In this document: positions 16,144 through 23,197 of the stretch, piece after piece
How the letters are laid out: each line of letters starts with the position of its first letter
Position numbering within the stretch: position 1 is the first letter of the stretch
NCBI RefSeq assembly: GCF_019400985.1
Contig: NZ_WTFF01000023.1
Location: forward strand, 1-39,670
Direction: 5' to 3'
Origin: Streptomyces bambusae
Lineage (GTDB): Bacteria; Actinomycetota; Actinomycetes; Streptomycetales; Streptomycetaceae
Length of the DNA: 39,670 nucleotides
Notes under the pieces: generated by a model
What the model was told of the DNA's origin: nothing
Databases searched by the model: none
What the model saw: only the letters and a program-made list of their open reading frames with translations
Program-made: the position numbers and the translations under genes

Positions 16144-16701
16144 TCAGGCGGCCTGCCGGGTGTGCAGCTGCCGGTCGAACTCCTCCACCAGGGCCCCGCA
16201 GAACGCGTCCAGGTCGGCCGGCTTCCGGCTGGTGATCAGCGTGGCCGGTGCCGCCCGGCAGACGCACACCTTCTTGTCGACCCACGTGCCGCCCGCGTTG
16301 CGGATGTCGGTCGCCAGGCTCGGCCAGGACGTCAGCGTGCGACCGCGGACCACGTCCGCCTCGACCAGCGTCCACGGCGCGTGGCAGATGGCCGCCACCG
16401 GCCGGGCCATGCCGAAGAAGTGCCGGGCGAAGGCCACGGCCCGCTCGTCCCTGCGCAGCGCGTCCGGGTTGGCCAGGCCGCCCGGCAGGACCAGGGCCCC
16501 GAAGTCCTCGGCCGGGGTATCGGCGGCCACGTCGTCCACGGGGAAGGTGTCCCCCCGGTCCAGGTGGTGGAAGGCCTGCACCCGTCCCGCCTTGGTCGAC
16601 ACCAGCCGCGGCTCCCAGCCGGCGTCCAGCACGGCCTTCCAGGGTTGTTCGAGCTCTACCTGTTCGACGCCTTGCGGCGCCATCAGAAACGCCACGCGCA
16701 T
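16144..16701 (-). CDS. DJ-1/PfpI family protein (class I amidotransferase-like)
   Basis: A 185-residue single-domain protein. It starts MRVAFLMAPQGVEQVELEQP, has DFGALVLPGGLANPD, and carries the nucleophile elbow AAICHAPW with C106 and H107, the Cys-His pair of PfpI/YhbO proteins; Glu16 is in the position of the conserved glutamate. Members are cysteine peptidases, deglycases or stress proteins. The segment VDKKVCVCRAAPATLITSRKPADLDAFC is the usual C-terminal part of the general-stress-protein-18-like group. The ATG is at 16699-16701. It stands convergent to the proline-rich ORF and divergent from the RhoGDI-like gene, so it is probably its own unit. Confidence 0.9.
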   Translation of the reverse strand: MRVAFLMAPQGVEQVELEQPWKAVLDAGWEPRLVSTKAGRVQAFHHLDRGDTFPVDDVAADTPAEDFGALVLPGGLANPDALRRDERAVAFARHFFGMARPVAAICHAPWTLVEADVVRGRTLTSWPSLATDIRNAGGTWVDKKVCVCRAAPATLITSRKPADLDAFCGALVEEFDRQLHTRQAA

Positions 16702-16830
16702 GGCCGGTCACACCCTTCCGTGCCCGTCGGGTCCGCATCCGTCACGCGGGCGCCTGCCCTGACCCCCTTGCCCCAAACCGTGACAATTCCGTAGGCATGC
16801 GGATGTTTAGATCGGGGTAGTCGTGGGCCC

Positions 16831-17298
16831 ATGACGGACGCGCGGTTCGAGCTGCTCGGCGTACACCTGGACTCGGAGAGTTTCGACAGGCTGTCGGTCC
16901 CCTTGGACGACCCGGCCCATGTCCCCTTCGCGCTGCCCGAGGGAGCCTCGTTCACCGTGAGTCTCGAGTTCCGGCTGACCAGCCCGGTGGACGGGCTCGT
17001 CTACGTGGACTCCCGCACGATCGACGAGTGCACGCTGCCCGCGGAGACGACCCCGCTGGGCAGCTTCCGGGCGGGCGGGCCGTACGAGGTGGTGCTGCCC
17101 CCCGAGAAGCTGCCCTCCGGCCGGCACGCCCGCGGCACCTACACCGTGACGGGCACCTTCCTGGACGGCGACGGGCGCACCCTCACCCAGGAGACCCACC
17201 GCTTCCGCGTCGCCCACCAGGACCGGCACGTCTCCCGCTCGTTCACGCGCGACGCCGCCGGCACCCCGACGGGAGCGACGGCAGGCGACGGTCCGTAA
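16831..17298 (+). CDS. RhoGDI-like immunoglobulin-fold protein
   Basis: A 155-residue cytoplasmic protein with no signal peptide. Residues 33-135 line up by eye with the beta-sandwich of eukaryotic Rho GDP-dissociation inhibitors: FALPEGASFTVSLEFRL (eukaryotic F-x-L-x-EG-x(5)-SF), VDGLVYVDS (VSGMKYIQ), TPLGSFRAGGPYEVVLP (MVGSYGPRAEEYEFLTP), then EKLPSGRHARGTYTVTGTF (EEAPKGMLARGSYSIKSRF) and a D-x-D stretch. The invariant GS[YF], PxG and ARG[ST]Y positions are kept. The eukaryotic N-terminal arm that holds the Rho switch regions is missing, while the lipid-pocket sandwich is present. The function in bacteria is unknown; it might bind a lipid or prenyl group. The ATG has no strong ribosome-binding site. 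Confidence 0.72.
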   Translation: MTDARFELLGVHLDSESFDRLSVPLDDPAHVPFALPEGASFTVSLEFRLTSPVDGLVYVDSRTIDECTLPAETTPLGSFRAGGPYEVVLPPEKLPSGRHARGTYTVTGTFLDGDGRTLTQETHRFRVAHQDRHVSRSFTRDAAGTPTGATAGDGP

Positions 17299-17351
17299 GG
17301 CCTGCGAGGCCCGGCGGCGGCGCGCCGGTCAGCCCGAAGCAGTGATGACGG

Positions 17352-18284
17352 TCAGTCCAGCGCCGCGAGCACCGCGTCGGCCATGGCCTGCTCGCCCCGG
17401 GCGTTCGGGTGCACGGGCATCGTCGGCTGGTGCGGCAGGATGCCCTCGATCCAGCGCTGCGAGGGGCTCTGGCAGATGTCGTGCCCGAGGGTGGGCGTGT
17501 GGGTGTCGACGTACGTCGCGCCGTTCGCCTCGGCCCGCTCGGCGATCACTCCGTTGAGGTACTTCACCACGTCGCGCAGGTAGGCCGCGTCGGACACGGT
17601 GACGGGCTGCCGGAAGAGGCAGTCCCACGCGTTCTCGGGCAGGATCGACGGGTACCCCGTGATGACGATCTTCGCTTCCGGCGAGCGCCGGCGGATCTCC
17701 TGGAGCGCCGCGGCGATCCGCGGGCCGGCCTCGTCGGCGCGCTCGTGGAGCGTGTTGCCGTAGGAGGAGCGGCAGGGCGACCCGACGGGGTGGACGGCGG
17801 CGAGGGCCACGCAGCGGACGACGATGTCGCCGAGGCCCAGGTCGCTGGTGCCGAGGTCGTTGCCGCCGAGGGTGATCGTGACCAGCCGGGTCCGGCTGGT
17901 CAGGGCGTCGAGCTGCGGTGCGTTGACCTGCCCGATCACCGGGTAGCGGTGCGGCTCGGTCAGGTGCTTGAGCTTGGCCGCGCCGCAGGTGACGTCGCGG
18001 GTGACGGCGGGGGCGAGCCGGGCGGCGACGAGGCTGGCGTAGTTGCGGTCGGAGCGGAAGCACAGCCCGGCGGACTGCCCGGGGATGCCGGCCCCGGCGG
18101 CGTACGAGTCCCCGAGCGCGACGTACTCCCCGTACCGCGCCCCGGACCCCGGACCCGGCCCCGCACCGGTGGCGGCCGAGGCCGGGGTGATGCAGGCCCC
18201 GGCCAACGCGGCGACCGTACCCGCGACGAGTCCGGTGCGGCGGCGGGTGGCGGTGCGTGCGGCGGTACGTCGGGAACGGGGCAC
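17352..18284 (-). CDS. Secreted SGNH-hydrolase (GDSL esterase/lipase)
   Basis: A 310-residue exported hydrolase. The N-terminus RRTAARTATRRRTGLVAGTV and on to TPASAA is a signal peptide with arginine pairs, perhaps Tat-routed. Block I is YVALGDSYAAGAG with nucleophile S60; block III is LGGNDLGTS; block V has H292 in PVHPNARGEQ. The Asp usually three residues before the His is not there (Met), as in Streptomyces esterases that use a Ser-His pair. Paired cysteines (GLCFRSD, DVTCGAA, VVRCVAL, SPCRSS, WDCLF, HDICQS) suit an extracellular, disulfide-bonded fold. The GTG at 18284 has GAGGAG six bases upstream; a longer frame was rejected because it precedes the signal peptide. Confidence 0.92.
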   Translation of the reverse strand: MPRSRRTAARTATRRRTGLVAGTVAALAGACITPASAATGAGPGPGSGARYGEYVALGDSYAAGAGIPGQSAGLCFRSDRNYASLVAARLAPAVTRDVTCGAAKLKHLTEPHRYPVIGQVNAPQLDALTSRTRLVTITLGGNDLGTSDLGLGDIVVRCVALAAVHPVGSPCRSSYGNTLHERADEAGPRIAAALQEIRRRSPEAKIVITGYPSILPENAWDCLFRQPVTVSDAAYLRDVVKYLNGVIAERAEANGATYVDTHTPTLGHDICQSPSQRWIEGILPHQPTMPVHPNARGEQAMADAVLAALD

Positions 18285-18431
18285 GGTCGGCTCCTCGCGT
18301 GGGCGTGGGGGGTGGCGCGCATTGATCGCCACAGCAGCATGGAGCCCTGTTACCGCCGGGTACAACCGGCCGGTAGGTAAAGGGATTCCCAAGCCCGTAT
18401 GAACATCACCCGCCCCACGGCACCCGTCAGT

Positions 18432-19793
18432 TCACACCAGTTCGGGCTGCGGCTCACGTCGCGGCTGCGGCAGGTGCACCGACGCGGCCTGCCGTTCCCA
18501 CAGCCTGACGGTCCGTACGTAGCCGTATACGACGGACGACATCGCCAGAACGAGCAGCGGCCCGAACACCCACGGAAGCGCGGCCATCTCCGTCGACAGG
18601 TAGCGGTACGACGCCAGGAGAGCGGCGAAGACCGCGGCGCCGTAGCCGACCAGCCGGATTCCCCGCCGGTCCCAGCCGTGGGCCTGCGCACGCAGTGCCG
18701 CATCGATCGCGAGCGTGAACACCACGCCGGCGACGATGTCCGCGCCGTAGTGGTAGCCGAAGCCGAGCGTCGCGCCGAGCGTGGCGATCAGCCAAAACGT
18801 TCCTGCGAAGCGCAGGGCCCTCGGGCCCCTGCGGGAGTGGATGAAGATCGCGGTGGCCCAGGCCGTGTGCAGACTGGGCATGCAGTTGCGCGGGGTGGTC
18901 CCGTCGAAGAGCATCGGCTGCGGGGTGCCGACCGGCGGCGGCGTGTTCGGCCACAGGTCGGCCATCGCGAACTGACCGCCGTCGGCGCCGTAGGCGAAGA
19001 TGGGTCCGACCACCGGGTAGATCATGTAGATGCCCGGCCCGAGCAGGCCGATGGCCAGGAAGGTGCGCACCAGATGATGGCGCGGGAAGCGGCGCTCGAT
19101 CGCGACGTTGCGCAGCTGGTACAGGGTGACGACGACCGCGGCCACCGCGAGCTGGACGTAGACCCAGTCGAGGACGTGGGCGCCGACCGCGCCGGTGGCC
19201 TCGACGATCCGGCCGGCCACCCATGACGGGTTGCCCAGGGCATGATCGGCGGTCGCCACGTACTGGTCGAGCACCATCGGGCGGGTCTTCGACGTGATCA
19301 GCAGCCAGGTGTAGCCGGTCTTACGGCCGGCCACCAGGAGCAGGGCCAGTCCGACGCCCTTCAGCAGCAGGACCCGCTCCCGGCCGGTGCGGCGCGTGAC
19401 GGCGATGACGGCGCAGCCCAGCGTCACCCACAGTGCGCCGTTGCCGTACATCATCTCGGCGCCGACCGCCCACCGCACGAGCCAGAAGACCAGGTCGATG
19501 CCGATCGCGGCGCCGAACGCGACGAACCGCTGCCGCCAGGTGAGCACCACCGTCATCAAGGCCATGCTGGCGTACAGCACCGTCCCCGACTGGGGGGCGA
19601 AGATCACCTCCCGCGCCTGGATGGTGACGGGGCCCGGCACGCCGTAGTGACGCGCGGCGATCTCCAGTCCGACAAGGAATCCGAGGGCCACGGCACTGAC
19701 CGCAGCCCACAGCACGACCCGTGGCCGACGCCACGTGGCGGACGCGGTTCCCCCGTCCAGTCGCGAAAGCTCTCGCTGTACCGCAGGTATCAA
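18432..19793 (-). CDS. PAP2-superfamily membrane enzyme (AUR1-like phosphatase/phosphotransferase)
   Basis: A 453-residue polytopic membrane protein with about ten to twelve hydrophobic helices. The catalytic motifs of the PAP2 family are present: P306-S-L-H309 (RNCMPSLHTAWA) and H348-x3-D352 (FGYHYGADIVAG). The layout resembles inositol-phosphorylceramide synthase/AUR1-like members that move a phospho-head-group between lipids, but plain lipid phosphatase activity is equally possible. The TTG start at 19793 has no clear ribosome-binding site; GTG 19715, just before the first helix, is an alternative. Upstream DNA is notably AT-richer than the rest. It is divergent from the galactose-oxidase homologue. 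Confidence 0.85.
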   Translation of the reverse strand: MIPAVQRELSRLDGGTASATWRRPRVVLWAAVSAVALGFLVGLEIAARHYGVPGPVTIQAREVIFAPQSGTVLYASMALMTVVLTWRQRFVAFGAAIGIDLVFWLVRWAVGAEMMYGNGALWVTLGCAVIAVTRRTGRERVLLLKGVGLALLLVAGRKTGYTWLLITSKTRPMVLDQYVATADHALGNPSWVAGRIVEATGAVGAHVLDWVYVQLAVAAVVVTLYQLRNVAIERRFPRHHLVRTFLAIGLLGPGIYMIYPVVGPIFAYGADGGQFAMADLWPNTPPPVGTPQPMLFDGTTPRNCMPSLHTAWATAIFIHSRRGPRALRFAGTFWLIATLGATLGFGYHYGADIVAGVVFTLAIDAALRAQAHGWDRRGIRLVGYGAAVFAALLASYRYLSTEMAALPWVFGPLLVLAMSSVVYGYVRTVRLWERQAASVHLPQPRREPQPELV

Positions 19794-19997
19794 TTTTTCA
19801 GCCGATGTTCATATTTCAACGTGGTCAGTTGTTGGTTCGAACATGCTAGCTGTCCCACACTTCGGCATCTCCCCCACCCAAATCGAACACATGACCCAAT
19901 TCGGCTAGGGCGAGCCCGCACCAAGGACTGATCACCCACTCCTCACCCCCGTGCGCCACCTGTGACGGAAGCGCCCGATCCGCTACCCAATTTCATA

Positions 19998-20026
19998 GCA
20001 ACTCACCTATTGTGCAGGTGAGTTGC
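19998..20026. promoter_or_regulatory. Perfect inverted repeat upstream of the galactose-oxidase homologue
   Basis: Arms GCAACTCACCT and AGGTGAGTTGC (11 bp, no mismatch) enclose ATTGTGC. The site lies 53 bases before the TTG start codon. A TATGTT -10-like box (20040-20045) falls just downstream, so a bound protein would sit about where RNA polymerase must bind. No T-tract follows, which argues against a terminator. The rest of 19794-20079 holds no gene. Confidence 0.6.
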
Positions 20027-20079
20027 ACCGTTTCTGACCTATGTTCTGAGGACACACCGGTTCGCCTCAGGAGGTCAGA

Positions 20080-22632
20080 TTGTGGTTCCGGCGCTCCTTC
20101 ACCCGTCACCACCTGTTACTCCGCTCGTACCTGCTCATAGCCTTCGGCCTGGGCTCCCTGCTGATCGGCCTCACCCCATGGCTCGGGGTGGCGCGCCCGG
20201 CGGCAGCCGCGCGGGCGGCAGCGCCGGGGCCCCTTCCCGCGCCCTCCGACCAGCAGATGGTCAACCAGTCGCCACACCACGGCATCGCACCGGCGAACGC
20301 GATGGAGCCCGCAGCTCCGGTTCTTGACCGGACCGGATGGACCGCGGCGGCCGGCGACGAGGAGACCGTCGGCGAGAACGGCCGCGCGGCCAACGTGCTG
20401 GACGGCAACCCGAGCACCATCTGGCACAGCAAGTGGACCGGCACCCCCGCCCCACTGCCGCACAGCATCACGATCGACATGAAGCGCACGACCGTCGTCT
20501 CCGCGCTCGTCTACCAGCCCCGTTCCGACGGGCCCAACGGGCGCATCGGCGAGTACGCCATCAGCGTGAGCCCCGACGGCACCGCCTTCGGAGCGCCCGT
20601 AGCCACCGGAACGCTCGCCGACGACGCCGGCGCCAAGACACTCGGGTTCGCCCCGCAGGGTGCCCGATTCGTCCGGCTGACGGCGCTCACCGAGGCCGGC
20701 GGCCGCGGGCCGTGGGCTTCTGCCGCCGAGATCAACCTGCTGGGCGACCCCGGCACGCCGGCCGCCACCGTCGACCTTCCCCGCACGGGATGGACCGCGA
20801 CGGCAGGAGATGAGGAGACCGTCGGCGAGAACGGCCGCGCGACGAACGTGCTGGACGGCAACCCGAGCACCATCTGGCACAGCAAGTGGACCGGCACCCC
20901 CGCCCCACTGCCGCACAGCATCACGATCGACATGAAGCGCACGACCGCGGTCTCCGCGCTCGTCTACCAGCCCCGCCCCGACGGAGCCAACGGGCGCATC
21001 GGCCGGTACTCCGTCAGCGTCAGTACGGACGGCACGACGTTCGGGGCGTCGGTGGCCTCGGGCGCCTGGCGGGACGACGACACGGTCAAGACCGCCACGT
21101 TCACCCAGGCGCAGCACGCCCGCTACGTCCGGCTGACCGCGCTCGGCGAAGCCGGCGGCCGCGGTCCCTGGAGCTCGGCGGCCGAGATCCGCCTGAGCGG
21201 ACCGGCCGACCCGGCCGTCCACGGTTCCTGGGACCGGATCACCGGATTCCCGCTCGTGCCGGTGGCGACCGCCGTCCTGCCGGGCGACAAGCTGCTGGCC
21301 TGGTCCGCGTACGCCGTCGACCGCTTCGGCGGCAGCAACGGCTACACCCAGACCGCAGTCCTGGACCTGAAGACCGGAAAGGTGACACAACGCCGCATCG
21401 ACGGCACCGGCCACGACATGTTCTGTCCCGGCACAGCCATGCTGGCCGACGGCCGCGTGCTGGTCACCGGGGGCAGCAACGCGGAGAAGGCCAGCATCTA
21501 CGACCCGGCGACGGACCAGTGGTCGGCCACCACCGACATGAACATCGCCCGCGGCTACCAGGCGATGACGCTGCTCTCCACCGGTGAGGCCTTCGTCCTC
21601 GGCGGATCCTGGAGCGGCGGCGCCCGCGACAGGGGCGGCGAGGTCTGGAATCCGGCCGGCCGCACCTGGCGGACGCTCACGGGCGTGCCCGCCACCCCGG
21701 CGCTGACGGCCGACCCTGCCGGGGCCTACCGCGCCGACAACCACATGTGGCTGCACGCCACTTCGGGCGGCAAGGTACTCCAGCTGGGCCCGAGCAAGCA
21801 GATGAACTGGATATCGACGGCCGGTACCGGCAGCATCACGGCCGCCGGCACCCGGGCCGACAGCCAGGACGCCATGACCGGTAACGCCGTCGCCTACGAC
21901 ATCGGCAAGCTGCTCACCCTGGGCGGCTCCCCCGCCTACGAGAAGACCCCGGCCACGCGGCGCGCGTACACGGTGGGCATCTCGGGCGACCAGGTCCAGG
22001 TCGCCCGCACGGGCGACATGGGCTACGCCCGCGCCTTCAGCAACAGCGTGGTCCTGCCGGACGGCAAGGTGGCCGTGTTCGGCGGGCAGGCGTACCCGGT
22101 GCCGTTCAGCGACGCGACGTCCGTGCTCACCCCCGAACTGTGGGATCCGGCGACCGGGCGCTTCACCCCCCTGGCCACCATGGCGATCCCGAGGAACTAC
22201 CACAGCGTGGCCAACCTGCTGCCGGACGGCCGGGTCTTCTCCGGCGGCGGCGGCCTGTGCGGCGACTGCGCGACCAACCACGCCGACGGGGCCGTCTTCA
22301 CCCCGCCGTACCTGCTGGGCCCGGACGGAACGCCGAAGCCCCGTCCGGTCGTCAGCGGAGGCGTGCCCCCCAGGGCCGCGCCCGGCGCGCAGCTCTCGGT
22401 GACCACCGAGGGCCCGGTGGCGTCCTTCGTCCTCATGCGGGCCGCGGCCGCGACCCACTCCACCGACAACGACCAGAGGCGGGTCCCACTCGTCTCCGCC
22501 GCCACGGCCACCGGCACCTACACGGTGTCCATACCCTCCGACACCGGCGTGGTCCTGCCGGGGAACTACATGCTCTTCGCCCTTGACGCCGAGGGGGTGC
22601 CGAGCATGGCCAGGTTCCTGACCATCTCCTGA
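20080..22632 (+). CDS. Secreted galactose-oxidase homologue with two CBM32 modules
   Basis: An 850-residue exported copper-radical oxidase. A hydrophobic signal or anchor (residues 12-36) is followed by two F5/8-type C (CBM32) modules (about 85-225 and 236-376), a Kelch propeller and a C-terminal DUF1929 domain. Every active-site residue of fungal galactose oxidase is matched: C449 (HDMFCPG) and Y493 (RGYQ) for the thioether radical cofactor, stacking W511 (GGSWSGG), copper ligands Y707-H708 (NYHS) and H793 (THSTDNDQRR). It should oxidise a primary alcohol, probably on a glycan, to an aldehyde and make H2O2. The TTG start has GGAGG five bases upstream. Codon 13 is TTA, so bldA control is likely. 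It keeps the fungal-type CBM32-propeller order. Confidence 0.93.
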   Translation: MWFRRSFTRHHLLLRSYLLIAFGLGSLLIGLTPWLGVARPAAAARAAAPGPLPAPSDQQMVNQSPHHGIAPANAMEPAAPVLDRTGWTAAAGDEETVGENGRAANVLDGNPSTIWHSKWTGTPAPLPHSITIDMKRTTVVSALVYQPRSDGPNGRIGEYAISVSPDGTAFGAPVATGTLADDAGAKTLGFAPQGARFVRLTALTEAGGRGPWASAAEINLLGDPGTPAATVDLPRTGWTATAGDEETVGENGRATNVLDGNPSTIWHSKWTGTPAPLPHSITIDMKRTTAVSALVYQPRPDGANGRIGRYSVSVSTDGTTFGASVASGAWRDDDTVKTATFTQAQHARYVRLTALGEAGGRGPWSSAAEIRLSGPADPAVHGSWDRITGFPLVPVATAVLPGDKLLAWSAYAVDRFGGSNGYTQTAVLDLKTGKVTQRRIDGTGHDMFCPGTAMLADGRVLVTGGSNAEKASIYDPATDQWSATTDMNIARGYQAMTLLSTGEAFVLGGSWSGGARDRGGEVWNPAGRTWRTLTGVPATPALTADPAGAYRADNHMWLHATSGGKVLQLGPSKQMNWISTAGTGSITAAGTRADSQDAMTGNAVAYDIGKLLTLGGSPAYEKTPATRRAYTVGISGDQVQVARTGDMGYARAFSNSVVLPDGKVAVFGGQAYPVPFSDATSVLTPELWDPATGRFTPLATMAIPRNYHSVANLLPDGRVFSGGGGLCGDCATNHADGAVFTPPYLLGPDGTPKPRPVVSGGVPPRAAPGAQLSVTTEGPVASFVLMRAAAATHSTDNDQRRVPLVSAATATGTYTVSIPSDTGVVLPGNYMLFALDAEGVPSMARFLTIS

Positions 22633-22649
22633 CCCCGCGCGCGTACGGT

Positions 22650-22698
22650 GTCCGCGTCCGTGTCCGTGTCCGCGTCCGGATCGGCCGGACACGGACAC
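22650..22698. terminator. Terminator hairpin with a TCCGYG hexamer run
   Basis: GTGTCCGTGTCCG (22660-22672) pairs perfectly with CGGACACGGACAC (22686-22698) across a 13-base loop. The left arm is part of a short run of hexamers (TCCGCG/TCCGTG, 22651-22676). It lies 28 bases after the galactose-oxidase stop codon and before a convergent operon. From 22700 to 22843 I see nothing else. Confidence 0.7.
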
Positions 22699-22843
22699 CG
22701 CGGGGCGGATGGCCGAAGGATTTCCGGGCGGCACTCCTCAGGAGGCCACGAACGGCTCTACGTGCCGGAGGCCGCCACCCCGCTCGCGTCGACGGTGAAG
22801 GCGTCAACGGGCCGCCGCGCGCGTCAGCGCACGCTGCGGGCCG

Positions 22844-23197
22844 TCAGCCGGTACCGATCGCCACTCCGGCGTACGCCACCGCCGTCAGGGCAAGGACGAC
22901 GGCGGGCAGGGCACGCACGGGCGGGTCGCCGTGGCGCAGGTGGGCCACGGCGGCCGCGGTCATCAGCAGCGCCAGCCCGGTCGCGGCGGTCACCCCCAGT
23001 GGGGCGGAAGCCAGTCCGAGTACCAGTCCGAGGGCTCCGGCCACTTCCAAGGTGCCGACGACGCGGTAGAGGCCCGGCGACATGCCGAGGTGTGCTGCCG
23101 CCTGGCGCATGAACGGCACTGCGGCGATCTTGGCCGCTCCCAGTGGCAGAAAGACCAGGGTCAGGATGACGGCGAGGGTGATCTGCGCGGCTGTCAT
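22844..23197 (-). CDS. DoxX-family membrane protein
   Basis: A 117-residue protein with four hydrophobic helices. It starts MTAAQITLAVILTLVFLPLG, followed by the family segment GAAKIAAVPFMRQAAAHLGM, then RVVGTLEVAGALGLVLG and a short C-terminal helix. DoxX-like proteins are small quinone-linked or structural membrane proteins, often at the end of catabolic or redox operons. Its ATG overlaps the stop codon of the acetoacetyl-CoA synthetase gene by ATGA, making it the fifth and last gene of the catabolic operon. Its exact role is unknown. Confidence 0.88.
   Translation of the reverse strand: MTAAQITLAVILTLVFLPLGAAKIAAVPFMRQAAAHLGMSPGLYRVVGTLEVAGALGLVLGLASAPLGVTAATGLALLMTAAAVAHLRHGDPPVRALPAVVLALTAVAYAGVAIGTG

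Noticed and set aside
16780..16812. Promoter GTGACA with TTAGAT before the RhoGDI-like gene
   Set aside because: The spacer would be 21 bp with no dyad, so I did not call it.
20116..22734. 872-residue minus-strand ORF opposite the oxidase
   Set aside because: Antisense shadow of the galactose-oxidase homologue, whose active-site residues are all intact on the plus strand.
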